Shown: positions 21,609 to 33,323 of the stretch, one piece after another
Position numbering within the stretch: the first letter of the stretch is position 1
How the letters are laid out: each line of letters begins with the position of its first letter
Assembly: GCA_022385805.1 (NCBI GenBank)
Contig: MU277740.1
Span: 53,560-117,559, forward strand
DNA length: 64,000 nt
Source: Pilatotrama ljubarskyi
Lineage: Eukaryota; Basidiomycota; Agaricomycetes; Polyporales; Polyporaceae
Direction of reading: 5' to 3'
Translations under genes and position numbers: made by a program
Notes under the pieces: generated by a model
What the model was told of the DNA's origin: nothing
The model's database searches: none
What the model saw: only the letters and a program-made list of their open reading frames with translations

Positions 21609-23813
21609 ATGTCGCTGCCCCCTTCGGATGCGGCCTCGGCGACCCCGCCGGACGGGCTCCCTGTACTATCCCAGCCTCCCTCTGTGGAGAGCACTCTAGG
21701 CGCGCTCTTCGTGGGGACGTTGGTGTGCACATTGTCCGTGACTCTTTTCCTCTGATTGAGTCGCTACTCCTAACTTCTCATTCTCGTAGGCTGTATGGCT
21801 TAACGTTGTATCAAACATATCGGTACTACCGGCTGTATCCACGGGACCTCAAAATCTTCAAGATCCTGGTGAGTATTCTCGACCATCCGGTGTGGTTGTG
21901 TCGCATCCGAAGGAGCTTCTGCTGACTCTGGCATGTACGACGCAGGTTCCGGTGGTCCTGTGAGTCCTGGACTTCTCCCGCGGGAAGACATCGTTTTACC
22001 CGCTGTTCGTGCGCCCCAGAGTCTTGGAAACGCTCCATACGGCGTTCGCTATCGAGACGTGGTGAGTACGGTGGATTTTCTCGTCTTCCGTAGGTAGGCT
22101 TGACCCAGCACTTTGCAACGTCGCAGCTACTGGTACATGATCAAGAACTACGCGAATCCTGTTGCTCTTCTCGGCTATCGCTAGTGAGTACATATAGAAC
22201 CCTCCGCCTTCCAGATGGGCTAATACCGTGACCTCTTCGAAGTTCCCTGAAGGTACCACATGCAAACTATGCTGGCCCACCGCGTATTGACTCATGACTT
22301 CGTTTGTGGTGTAGCTCTTGATTCCTCTGACGGTGAGTCCGTTTCGATGCTGTTAGGGCGCGATGCCTGACCTCGATGCCCCTCGATGTAGGGTCTGACT
22401 GGCATCCTTTGTAATGCGTGGGTTCCAGCCATTTGAAGCTGACTCCGAGTCGTGATGGGACATACAACTGACTCTGACTCCCAGATTCTATGCTCGCCGC
22501 GTATACCTCTGTAAGTGGATCCCCTCGCGTCTGGGGGCAGGCCGCTCGTGCTAAACACTCGCACTCCCGAAACAGTCGGATCGAAGCATCGCATATTCGT
22601 CGCTATAGCGGTACGCACCTCTCTCATTGTGTTCAGGATCGATCTAAGACCTGGACTGGGTCTGGCATAGACCGTCTTCCTTCTGGCCAAGATAGGTGAG
22701 CGTCACCATCCCTGCCGTGGTGCCCTTAATATCATACTCACGCTGCATTACGTAGGTTTCACCGCCGGTGAGTTGTGTTGCCTTTATTTATTCGGTCTAT
22801 GAGGTTACATGCTTCGCAAACCAAGCCGTGGCCGTCGAAGCGTGCGTGGTGGTGCACTTTCATACATGTGAGAGTTCGGCCTGACCCCAGCTATGACAAT
22901 CAGATTCCAGTCGGAATACATCACAAGCATCGCAACCTACAGTGTGAGCGTCTCAAGCGGGCTTTGCTCTCGCGGAACGAACTGCAGTACTGACTGCTAC
23001 CACGTAGTGGATGATCTCTGCGACATACGGCTTCACAGTCGGCGCCGACGGCCTGCTCTCAGCCACACTCATATACATCTTGCTTGCCAGTCGGACAGGC
23101 TTTAGAAGGTACGGCGGCTCCATTTCGACGAGCGCAGCATGAAATTGATGGGCATGTCACAGGACCGACAATGTCTTGGAATCCCTAGCGCTCTACACAA
23201 TCAACACAGGTGGGTCGTTGTGTTCGTATCCATCGTGTTCGCCGGCTCATGCGATGCGATGCAGGACTCACCACGAGGTATGCCACACATCTTGAGGTGA
23301 TAATTTACGCCCGCTGCAACGCGTGCTCAATGCATCCTATCCGACGTAACAGCATCGTCGGCATACTCGTGTTCATCTTTGTAAGTACTCCAGTCATGGT
23401 TCAAGGAGCGAAGGGAACTTAGCGCACGGTGCAGGCTCTCGTCCAACCTCATTCGTTCGTATGGGCTGCCATCAGCGTCGTCAGCGACAAGCGTACGTGT
23501 CTCAGGTCACCGTCGTGCTTACCTGTTCATCACCTCACCATGATCACTTTCTACAGTGTACGCCAACGCTATACTTGCAGTGTAAGACCTTCAGGATCGT
23601 CTCTACGATCGGCGCCAGGTCTCACACGAAAGTCTCTCATCCTCAGGCTCAATTCGCGACATACGATGGCCGGCCGTATGTTCGAACAGACCACCGACTT
23701 GGAGACCATCGGCGCTCAGTTAGAAGGACGTTCCCGGACGACAGCAAATGCACGGGTAAGTACACTTCACTGCGCTCCCGTTCAGGCTGCTCAAATGCTG
23801 GCTCCACCGTAGA
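21609..23813 (+). CDS. DUF6534-like seven-transmembrane protein, many small exons
   Basis: A chain of small exons reads as a basidiomycete DUF6534-type integral membrane protein. Recognisable pieces in order are STLGALFVGTLVCTL (TM1), YGLTLYQTYRYYRLYPRD, LETLHTAFAIE, FYARRVYL, GSKHRIFVAIA, TYGFTVGADGLLSATLIYIL, DNVLESLALYTINT, QPHSFVWAAI, VYANAILA and a hydrophilic tail beginning LNSRHTMAGRMFEQT. This order and spacing match the family, whose function is unknown. The start is the ATG at 21609. One exon (GTTCCGGTGGTCCT) is 14 nt. Exons near 22245-22340 and 22625-22700 do not join cleanly. In the latter the family frame contains a TAG where Trp is expected (22668-22670). The gene may be decayed or may use splice sites I could not resolve. 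Confidence 0.55.
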
Positions 23814-24295
23814 CGTCGATGCAGTTCCGAGTACGAGGCAGTACTACACGCGCCATGGAACCTACCCCGCTACCAGCACTGGAGCGTACTCACACGATGG
23901 ACAGCGGTCGGCTCAGCATGGGTGGATCCGATGGAAAGGACGTCAAAAGAGCGACGCCGTCGCTGTAAGGCGTCATCCTCCCAATGTCAGCTGTAACCCA
24001 TACCCAGTGCGGCACAGGGCTGCCTCCGGGGTAGCGGTGGCTTGTACTGCGGATACATCGTTTTGAAACTCCCTTCCTGCCTGCCATCTTGTCAGCAACA
24101 TCCTATATTCGCCGGGATACACCCCCTTGCATCATACGAGTCAATACGTACATGTGGAGGACACTCGTCCTATCCCTGTCCTCACGCGCCGATGAGAGGT
24201 GCGAGACGTAACAGGCAGAACCACACCTGGGATGGGAGTCATAAGCTTATATATAGTCCAAGGGTCTAGGGATACAGAAGAGGCTGAGATGTACG

Positions 24296-25117
24296 TTATA
24301 CAGTAGGTATGCCGGAGCCTCCAACCTTTCGCTTCTTCCGCAAAGGTAGCAGATTCGTGTTGAGAAGCAGCGCAGCCGACAACGCCGGTACCATCTCCCA
24401 GAGGTGCAAAACAAGCAGCGACCAAGCAGGGATGAGAGCGGCGGTGAGGAAACGACTCGGTGTTGAGTAGAGGATGGGGAGCGTGCGACGTCCGATCGAA
24501 GCTTCAACTTCGACATCCTTAAAGTCCTGTGCTTGAACGGTTGCAGGTTCTAGTACAGCGTCGACAGTACGAATCATCAGGGCGTTCTGACTGGGGCGGC
24601 TGATGCTCAGCACCTATGAGACGTCGCAATCAATCCCTAGCGTCCGGCCACTTGAAGGTAGAGTAGAACGTACCAGGATTGCGTACTTCGGTCGCTCCGA
24701 TGCTAGAGCACCCGTAGCTGATGGCGTTTGAGGCGTTCCGGGCGGACCAGTTGCGCTCAGTCCGAGCGCATTCTGCGCAATAGTGACGAAGGAGAGGAGG
24801 TCCGAAGGCACGAGTACTTCCCAGTACATCGAGACGAGCACGCAGACCACCAGAAGTTCCCACCGGAGCTTCCGAGCAGCTATCCTGAATGGGATCCTGC
24901 CAGCTGGGATAGGTCGCCACGGACAGTAGTTCCTAATATCGTGGACGACGTCGACACTCTGGTTGGGCATACCACCTGGAGAAGGTGGAGAAAGACCCAG
25001 AGGAGCCTCGTGAGCGATGACGGAATCGATGAGACTTTGTCTCGCAATGCAGATGCAGCGGGTCGTCATTGGTACTGCTCCCTTACCTCGTTCCCCTCTC
25101 ATTCCCATGGCCGTCAT
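24296..25117 (-). CDS. Hypothetical membrane protein
   Basis: Two exons (25117-24674 and 24613-24296) join in phase 0 across a 60-nt GT..AG intron to give about 253 residues. Hydrophobic segments are visible (LLVVCVLVSMYWEVLV near residue 93, and FLTAALIPAWSLLVLHLW in exon 2). The protein ends in a basic LRKKRKV tail. I do not recognise the family. The good splice junction and continuous frame support a real gene, but the N-terminus is uncertain and upstream exons may be missing. It lies convergent to the DUF6534-like gene. Confidence 0.35.
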
Positions 25118-25379
25118 CCCACCGCAGTAGCACGCGGAAGTGAAACTGAACCTAATCCACGTATCCCACCAATTAGTCGAAGTTCTGAGGTTCCTAGGTC
25201 ACCGGGATTGCAAGGGCACCGGTAGCGCCATGCGCGTCCCAACGGCGGGCTCGACAGGTCAGACGACGAAGAGCACTCAAAATGCGAGGACGCCAGCCTG
25301 AGGACGCGGAACTCGCGGTCGTGACCAGTCAAGCTTCGCCCATAATACGTTCTTGGGCCACCGGCGCTCGAACCGGGCC

Positions 25380-26138
25380 ATGAAGCTTGTCTACGCTCTC
25401 CTCTTCACGGCTCTTCTCGCCAACACTGTCCTCGCGCAGTCCGGTTGCATCATCAACACGCCGTGAGTGCAAACGGAATCATCGCTGCGCTTCCAGCGAA
25501 CCCATCGCTGACTTCCCGTTCGTCTTCTTGAGCAGTTCTCCTCCGCGGCAATGCACGTTTGCAGTGGTCGCTTGGGGGGACTGCGCTCGTACGTTGCCAA
25601 TTTCTAACACCCAGTATCCGCCATCGAGGTGACGGCCCACCCAGTTCCCGTCACCCTGGTAAGCGTAATTTACGCCTCGACGGCCGTAACGATTGCGCCA
25701 GTCTCTGAGCTCTGAGCTATCACGGACGATTGCGATAGGAGTGAGTCCGCGGGCGTTACTTCCCCTTACGTGCTCCCATCTAACTCAGCTCCCCCTCTGT
25801 GCAGAGTACTCGATTCACCTGGTGGTGAAGTGATCGACGGTCCGTTCACAGTGGACTCCGGTACCGACTTCGCGTGGCTGGCGCGCTTCCCCGCCGGTAA
25901 GTTGATCCTCGCAGAAGTTCTGCCCTCGCTTGGCTGTAATGACGTGCGCTTGACTCGCCCTGATACATCGGCGCCTTCCAGGGACCAACGTAGACTTCAG
26001 GCTCATGGATGCGGCTGGCGACGCAGCGCAGTCCGCCATCATAACCATCCGTCCGGGACGTACGTACTCCATTCGAATTCTCACCTTCGTATGGAGCTCA
26101 CGCAGCGATCGCTCACTGCTATAGCAACCGACTGTTGA
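25380..26138 (+). CDS. Kre9/Knh1-like small secreted protein, array member 1
   Basis: Six exons encode about 110 residues. A signal peptide (MKLVYALLFTALLANTVLA) is followed by INTP, PRQCTFAVVAWGDC, LPVTL and a WLARFPAG segment. The gene ends DAAGDAAQSAIITIRPG and a tiny last exon PTDC-stop. This pattern is the Ig-like N-terminal module of the yeast Kre9/Knh1 family (PF10342 type), here without the long Ser/Thr-rich tail. Yeast relatives act in cell-wall beta-1,6-glucan assembly; the role of the short basidiomycete versions is unknown. Exon 3 is 14 nt (25645-25658) and exon 4 is 2 nt (25739-25740). The start is the only ATG before the signal peptide. Confidence 0.75.
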
Positions 26139-27490
26139 GCATCATGCTCCTTCCAAGTTGCCTATTTCCGCCTTTGCCATGATAGCCAATCGCCTAAGAG
26201 GTATGCAGTGGAAGTAGTGTTTGGTCATCTCATGTCCGCATTGAGGGACCTGTAGTGTTCTAGCTAAATCCATGAGTGACAAGTATATCGTTTTTAAATG
26301 ACCTCGAGTCTGTCCGTAGTGCCTGGATGCACAGGCCAGTCGTTCGTCACGGGCCCGGAACATGTGAAGACCATGGGTGACAACCATACAGCCGTACAAC
26401 TGTTTCAACGTACAATGGCTGGGCCCTGGACGCTCATAGGCGGCAGGCGATCGCCCTCAGTCAAATTACTTCTCATGTCATCGTCTACGGAAGTGCAGTA
26501 TGGTGCAGAGGTTAGACATTCACATGCACAGCCGGGACTACATGCCGCATGAGCTTCGAGGGTGTACAGTCAAAAACCGTGCAATGGCACACCACTGCCC
26601 AACGGCGCGCCTGCCTCCGCGGACAAATCTATTGCTTTTCAGGCAGGTGCGCCGTTGGGCGGTGGTGCGCCGTTGCACGGGTTTTGACTGTACCTAGCAG
26701 TTTAGACTATCAGCGCGATATATGGACCATTTGGAGAGTCAGCCTGGGAGCGTTCTCGGACGGTTTGTATTGGCTGGTCTAGTTCATTCATGAGATAGTT
26801 GCGAAGACATCATGCTGTGCAGAGGGACGATGTCAGTACTTGCGTGGCTGGCTACGGCTGGATACATTGTCTCTCGGCCCTTTCCTCAATCAGCGTTGGT
26901 ATTACCGACCGAATTGAGGAAAGGCTGCCGCTTGTATCCCGCCAGGCTAGATTCAAGCTGTTGTGCTACGCCACCAATTGCTGCCGGTCTCCCTCGAGCT
27001 CTTGAGTGAGCACGCCATCGGAGAGCGGTCATGGACAGCGTCTGTACCGTAACCCATGACCGGGATCCGACGGCTGCTCCAGCCGTTGGCATTCGAACTG
27101 CCGAGTGTGAGTGAGAACGAAACAGAACCGCCGCGGCACCACTGGCAGTCGCTTCTGACTGTGTCTCGAGTGGAGATGGAGACGTCCCCACCGGTTCATA
27201 GCAGCGACAGAGTTCCGGGGAGGAGGTCCCTCCGTGGGCGATGTCAGCCTGTTCCAAGTTGTCTACCATAGGCCTATCCGTTCTATGATCGGAGGGAGTG
27301 TGCTTACGTTGCTCACTTCCACCGCCCACGCCTGGATGCGTGTTGGTATGCGTGCGCCTTCTCCTGTGGTAGCTCAGACTGTTCGCAGCAGTATTTATGT
27401 CGTCAGCATGGCAGAATGCAGCGCGCACGACGCATATTAGAGGGCTTGCCATTGGGACGTCTCCGTCATCTCCCAGAGTCCAGCCTGACG
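26139..27490. other. Intergenic with one MITE
   Basis: Apart from the hairpin element at 26565-26692, this spacer between array member 1 and the pseudogene shows no recognisable coding sequence. Confidence 0.35.
26565..26692. mobile_element. Short hairpin MITE, Tc1/mariner-like ends
   Basis: Two 49-bp terminal inverted repeats (left from 26567, right to 26690) differ at only five positions, four of them transitions. They enclose a 26-bp spacer. Ends read CAGTCAAAA...TTTTGACTG and are flanked by TA on both sides, the target duplication of Tc1/mariner elements. The element has no coding capacity, so it would need a transposase from elsewhere. The whole unit folds into one long hairpin. Confidence 0.75.
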
Positions 27491-28100
27491 ATCAAGTACC
27501 TCACTGCAAATTGTACCGGCGCTGTGGCACTAGTCGCGCCGGCCCTTGCGGCATACCCCTGGTCATCGACACTCCGTGAGCATGGCTCCTGACGTTAGCC
27601 GCACAACAATGACTCACGGGTAGGTGCAAGTGCAAGTGTGGTACAATGCATGCCGACCGAGGTCACCAGGGAGGGAGGACTTACGGATCACGAGTTTCGC
27701 ATCATACGTTGACGAATCGTCATTCTTGAGCCACTATTTCTGGTGAGATAACTTCTCGCATGACTTGTGTAACGAGGTTGACGCGGCGCGCCTGGAATCT
27801 GAAGAAGTAAGCAGCTGTTATGAAGATCCCCCCAGGCATGTTCGCCATGCTTACTTCCACTAGTATGACTGACCGGCTGCCGGAGTCGGAGGTATTTTTC
27901 GACCTCCTCTGGCACACCTTTGTATGATCCACGAACTTCCCCGCAAGTGCGCCTCTCCACTCATGCCATGCATGCCCAGCTCCTGCGGACGTCCCACCGA
28001 TTCTTATTCCGGTTATCTGTAGGGAGGATCGTGCACTTCGACATATCAGACAGCGCAGGGGAGACGGCAATGTCCGAGCCCGTGCTCATACAAGCCAGTG
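27491..28100 (+). pseudogene. Kre9/Knh1-like gene, decayed array member 2
   Basis: Pieces of the array family survive in order. The signal-peptide exon begins ATCAAGTACCTCACTGCA, with ATC where other copies have ATG. A one-base shift follows before LVIDTP. Next come VQCMPTEVTREGG with the conserved Trp changed to Arg, then a segment matching HSFTWNTNFPAG in which Trp-Asn reads TGA-TCC. The last piece, RIVHFDISDSAGETAMSE, is an intact-looking penultimate exon. Lost start, frameshift and in-frame stop mark it as a pseudogene. I could not find the 14-nt or 2-nt exons. Confidence 0.65.
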
Positions 28101-29319
28101 GTACGTCCGCTTCGTAGGCACAGCTATAGGTGCGACTTTAGCTGATTGGCGCATGGTGGATGAAGACAACACCTCGCGTCTGTAGTGCGGCCGTAGAGAA
28201 GCGGGCCCAGTTGGCGAACGCGATGAAGGCGATGGAGGGACATGTCGCGGGTAGTCGATCGTACCACGTAGAACCCATAGTTGTCATCGTCCCCGAATAG
28301 GCATCTTGTGATTCCTAGAACGCGAGAGCGTCACCCATTTGATATCGACGGCCAGAGGACAGCAGAGGAGTTGAGGAACTCCGATAGAAAAGCGCTTATG
28401 AACTCACCAAAGGCCTTTCCTCGATCTTCTCGCTTCGGCAAGTGCTTCCGAGCACTGCCTGCGTCTCTTGGCTTTGGAGGATGGACCGGCGCATCGGAGT
28501 CTACCGGACTATCACTGGCAACGCCGAGTAGGGTATGCAAGAAGACGCAGAGACCACTGACCCGGTATTGCGCGGATGAACAGTGCGTTGACCCAACGGC
28601 CCTCGTGCCCGCCGGTCTGCTGGCGAAACCCGACGTACTATATCAGACGTCACTAACCGAAGCCCATCGAGGCGTTACAGTACATCCCGGTGCTGTATAG
28701 TGAGGCATAGAACCTCGACAGCACAACGACCCTGCGGGCACTGAACAGCTTCGCGGTTGGTCCCGGCTGCGGACCTGCGGGGTACATCAACCTACGTCAC
28801 GCTTGACCTGACCCTTGTGGTGCCACGCGAAGCTCCTCGCCAAGTCTGACTCACGCAGTGTCCATCCGAAGCCATCTCAAAAGCTTTTCGGAAACATCTT
28901 CCACACCGTACGCATCATAGCAGTAGGGTTCCGGCGTTCAGTAGCCTGCGTGAGGACGGAAGACCTGCGATCTTCACCTGACCTCCATTACCGCTGACCT
29001 CACGCCCTGTGATGCACACGCGTTCAGCGTTCCATCGGCATTGCATGCAGGCGTCAACCATAAACCCCAAGGGGCGCAGCGCCGGCCTGCGTGCGCGCGT
29101 TGGTTGGAGCAGTCTTGACGCCCCAGCGTTCCACTCCAGTGCAAGCTAGGAGGGACGGCGCATAGTAGCCGCGTCTGCGTCGGCATATGGCCATAGACCG
29201 GTGCGAGCACATGCAGCTCCGTTTCATGCCCTTGTGTATGCTCGAATAGGCTAAATTCTGCGCTTCCAGATCAGCATATGAGGGCCTTCGACGCTAGAGT
29301 GGCGCGGTACTCGACCAAG
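28101..29319. other. Intergenic, no gene seen
   Basis: No recognisable gene. Open frames here are short and do not resemble the flanking array family. Confidence 0.35.
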
Positions 29320-30035
29320 ATGAAGCTTCTTACCATCTTTACTGCCGCTGCGACAGCCGCATATGCCTTCGCGGCGGATCCGCTCATCATCAACACCCCG
29401 TAAGATTGGTCGCTAGGAGAGATCCGTTCGTCCGCTTACCTATCTGTCAGTTCGAACGCGGTGCAGTGCGAGCCTACTAAGATTACCTGGGAGGGAGGCG
29501 TAGGTCAGTGACACGTCCTTCCGACTACGCCCAAGGTAGGCTGCTTACCATGATTTCAGCACCGTACAATCTGGTATGTCAACTGTTTACCTAGTGCTCT
29601 GCTTCGGCGACTCAGATATTGTCTGAATACCGCAGTTGTGAGCTACTTTCTCGCAGGTCCGTTCAACGTAGTGAGACTTACATACGATTCGCACCCAGCA
29701 TCACCGATGTGACCACGTCGATAGTACAAGAGGCGTTCCCTGATCTCGCCGGACACTCCTTCACCTGGAACACGAACTTCCCAGCAGGTTAGTATATCAC
29801 TTCATCTCGAGTGCGCCGACGTCGTGCTCACACTCTTATCGGCATCGCGCTGCGATGGGGCGGCTCTGTAGGCCACTTGATCAACTTGGACATCTTCGAC
29901 TCCAGCGCGCAGGAAGCGACATCTGGGCTGTTCACCATACAGGATAGTCGTACGTCCTCTGTGCTTCATCGACTCGTCCGTTGTCCTGGCTGACTCATTG
30001 CCGATGACCGGACAGCGGACAGCTCTTGCCTCTAA
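29320..30035 (+). CDS. Kre9/Knh1-like small secreted protein, array member 3
   Basis: Six exons give about 111 residues. A signal peptide (MKLLTIFTAAATAAYAFA) precedes DPLIINTP, then SNAVQCEPTKITWEGGV, APYNL, and ITDVTTSIVQEAF leading to HSFTWNTNFPAG. LDIFDSSAQEATSGLFTI follows, and the last exon ends DSSCL. The Cys in QCEPT and the Cys near the end are the likely disulfide pair. Exon 3 is 14 nt (29560-29573) and exon 4 is the 2-nt TT at 29636-29637, completing Phe with the C at 29699. The family is the Kre9/Knh1 N-terminal module. The protein should be secreted; its function is unknown. Confidence 0.8.
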
Positions 30036-31381
30036 CGAGCTGTTACGACGGAATCCACATCCGGCATTGCGTGGAAGGCCAGCTGTACGAAGACATAGTT
30101 ATAGTTGCTGTGAATACGGGGAGCCCTGGACGACTGGGAGGATGTACCATGTGAAGGCTAACGAGACACGTACTTGTCCGAGGTCTTTCTGCGACGTCAT
30201 GGACCTGGGCTGGACTTACCGCTAGGGGTTTGCTATGGACTAATGCAGCCCCATCGCCGTCGAGTCAATTGCAGTGCAGCAATGCTTGATTCCAACGTTG
30301 CCAGACAATGAAGTTCCTACATCAGGGGGACATCAGGGTGACATGGCGCATGGAGTGGGCAGCGCGTCCTCAGTCATAATGCAGTGCGCGTGCATCTAGC
30401 GGATAGTGTAGGATTGGCCGTGGACAGGAGAGGACCTGGACCTCGCCAAATGATCGAGAAGGAAGACAGAGCCGGGTGGTCGAGTGTGATGAGGATGTAT
30501 GTCACAGCGTCACCGGCCAAGTCACGCCTCCTCTACTAGCCAAGTCCGCCGCGGTGGACAGTCTGCCACAGACGTTCAGGACCTAGTCGGTCCAGTTCGT
30601 TTCTCTCCCTCATGGACTACAGTGAGTAAGCGTCTTTAACACCGTCTCGCCTAGAGTAACCGACAAAATCATCACGATTTCGGTAATTCTCGGACTTACC
30701 AGACTCGTCACGTCTGCACTTTTCGTGTCAATCATATTTGCATATGTGGCTGCTTGTGAGCCTAATGCACATCAGCATAGAGCCTCAGTGGAGATGTGTC
30801 ACTACTACGTTTACGTGGTGGTTGTTATAGTCTCCGCAGATCTTGATTCTTTCGGATTCTACGTCGAGTACCCTCCGAATGCCAACGCCGTGACCGCCCC
30901 CGCTCGTCACTGGCATAACACGCATGAGGAGCAACGTAAGTCCATGGTATGCGGCCAAGTCTCGCGGTATCTGTCGCTGATGTGAGAGAGTCTATATACA
31001 GTACGCGCTGCCTGGTATAGCCTTTGCGCGTCCAGCTCACTATGGGGTCCAGGCCGTGTACCTCCAGGCGCTCTCATTTGGACATTTTAGGGCTAGAGGA
31101 CTTGCTACCTCCGCTGCGGTGCGTTGGTATGCTCATTCATCATCTGTGCGTCTGGCTTGGCACCCTGACAGTGTCGCACAGGTGTCTTCGGTCCCACAGC
31201 TGTATGCCCGCGGTAGAGACATTTCCAGTAGCGCTCTTGCGTGCCCGGCCGCTTGAGGAGAGACGCTTGCTTGCGCCCAGCTCGGAGCATAAAAGGGCGT
31301 TGCAGTCTTCCCCGCAGCCGCCTTCTATTCGCAACGCACGCATCGTTGTGCCGGCCGCAAGTTTGAAAGAGCCTCGACGCT
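30036..31381. other. Intergenic, possible remnant of another array copy
   Basis: No intact gene. Around 30841-30935 a frame reads DLDSFGFYVEYPPNANAV and later RHWHNTHEEQ before a GTAAGT donor. This weakly resembles the FTWNTNFPAG exon of the array. The match is too loose to call. Confidence 0.25.
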
Positions 31382-32157
31382 ATGAAGTTCGTCTCCATCT
31401 TCGCTGTATTGGCCGCTTCCATTGCATCTACGTACGGGGCAGATCCTCTGGTCGTCAATCCTCCGTGAGTATCCATCTCGATACGTAGTGCGCATGCTCA
31501 TTGGCAATGCCCGTAGCACGCATGCAGTCGTCAACACCCCCACGGTCATCACCTGGTCCGGAGGCGTAGGTCAGTTCATCTCCACTTGTGTATATCGGGT
31601 TTTCTCGCTCACTAAATGAGACACTACAGCGCCGTACAATTTGGTAATGCGAACAGATCCTTTCCCCCGGGTTCTTTGCTGACCTAGCCCCCTCCTCGCG
31701 TCGCGGTCAGTGACGTTTCAGACGTATGTCTGTCTCACTCGCACCCGCGTCTCTCGACATACTCATTGAACATGTTCATTACCACAGCATCACCGACAGC
31801 GCCACTAACAACATGCCGATCACGCTCAACTTCCCCAACATTGCGGGCACTTCCTTCACCTGGAACACCGTAGTCCCCGCAGGTACGTGTCGCTCGACAT
31901 TGTTCTCTCGAGGATGTCCTCAAGGCCGTATGACTTCCCTCGGCAGATACCGTCGCGGTGGCTGCGGTCACGGATTCCAGAGGCGAAACTGCGTTCTCCG
32001 GACCGTTCATAGTACAGCCCAACTGTGAGTGCCTCGCATTGCCTGAGCATGTTTTCCAGTCGTGACTGCTGATGTACGCGAGCAGAAACGAGTGTGACTT
32101 ACCTGTTCAGATGGATCCAGCGGTTGTCGCACTGGCAATGTAGCCACACGAGTATAG
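31382..32157 (+). CDS. Kre9/Knh1-like small secreted protein, array member 4
   Basis: Six exons in the same arrangement as member 3. A signal peptide (MKFVSIFAVLAASIASTYG) precedes DPLVVNPP, then NTPTVITWSGGV, APYNL, ITDSATNNMPI leading to GTSFTWNTVVPAG, and TDSRGETAFSGPFIVQ. The last exon ends in CRTGNVATRV. It differs from its neighbours in lacking the Cys of the QCEPT motif (here VNTPT), while the C-terminal Cys remains, so the usual disulfide cannot form in the same way. Exon 3 is 14 nt (31630-31643) and exon 4 is the 2-nt AC at 31722-31723. Likely secreted; role unknown. Confidence 0.8.
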
Positions 32158-32558
32158 GTCGTCATGGTTATCTTCGACCGCGCGATCTACGAGTGACCGG
32201 GCTATCAACTGTTGGCCTGGACCGGATGTTTTCACGTCCGCACGTCGTCGTCTCGAGATCAATCCGGTTGTACGGGCACGGTGAACTTGGACAGGGTGAA
32301 AGCAGCTGTTATGATCATCGCGGAGAGTATGCGCATCGATCAACGACCTACGCTCGAGCAGCCCGACATCCGACCTCGTGTCAGAACAACGAAGTGGCAC
32401 AGAACATCGCATAGACGCTGCCGTAACGTCTACGTCCTACAGGGTTCGTAACATGCTAGAAAGGATCACAGCGCACCGAAGTTGGTCTGGGCCACGCTGG
32501 ACCTAGCCTTCCCGTGTCTCTTCCCATGCCTTTTCTACCCTACAGTTGCCAACGACGT
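32158..32558. other. Spacer between convergent array genes
   Basis: This 400 bp spacer lies between the 3' ends of array members 4 (plus) and 5 (minus). No gene seen. Confidence 0.4.
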
Positions 32559-33323
32559 TCAGTGGACCAGAGTGCAGTTGTCGGCTACAACAAGGGGCTC
32601 TCGTAAACGCAACGGACAGTGAACACTATGAATCGACGTACGGCCAGGGAAGATGGCGAAGGGAGCGGTCTTTGCGTCGTCCGAGTGCTCGTCAGTGATC
32701 CGAAGACCGACTATGGTGCCTGTCGGACTGCAGCGTCAAAACGGAAGGCATCCTCGCAGAACAGGATCAACCACTGACCGGCTGCAACGTTCGTCTGCCA
32801 CAGGAAAGACTGAGTGCCCTCGGGGAGACCACCGAACTCTTGGATCGGCTCGCTCGAGTTGTCGTTACGCAGCACTCTGTGCGCGATACCGTAGTCAGCA
32901 TCGCGGGAAATCATCGGCATGCAAAGCCACCACATGAGCGGCCGCTCACTCCTGTGGAATGACGAAGTCTCTGGTTAGCCATAGGTCTGCTTGAAGCATG
33001 AGATTATACCGGGACTTACCAAGAAGAAGAGACCTGACAGTGCGATGGATAATGATAGTCAGCGTTCACCATGCATGGACTGCATGCTAGCGGCCGACGG
33101 TCTCACCAGAGCCCCCATGCCATTGCACATGCGTCGGAATACACTGAACGGCCAGAGCCCTTCAAGAACGAACCGTTCACAGGAGTGAGTACGAGTAACA
33201 CGAACGCGATACGACGCCGGGTCAAGCGACGTACGGAGTGTCGATCGTGAGCGGTGCCTGCGCCAGAGCGACCGCAGCCAGAGTGACAGTCGTAAGGGCA
33301 GTTGCGAGACGCTTGAAGTACAT
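32559..33323 (-). CDS. Kre9/Knh1-like small secreted protein, array member 5
   Basis: Six exons on the minus strand. A signal peptide (MYFKRLATALTTVTLAAVALA) precedes PLTIDTP, then ALAVQCIPTHVQWHGGS, GLFFL, and EVLRNDNSSEPIQ leading to QSFLWQTNVAAG. RITDEHSDDAKTAPFAIF follows, and the last exon ends PDNCTLVH. Both conserved Cys are present. Exon 3 is 14 nt (33033-33020) and exon 4 is the 2-nt GA at 32951-32950, completed by the A of the next exon to Glu. The order and intron phases equal those of the plus-strand members, so the array includes an inversion. Predicted secreted; function unknown. Confidence 0.78.

Noticed and set aside
30725..30985. Seventh member of the Kre9-like array
   Set aside because: Only one exon-like piece (RHWHNTHEEQ before GTAAGT) is vaguely similar. 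There is no signal peptide, core motif or terminal Cys exon nearby.
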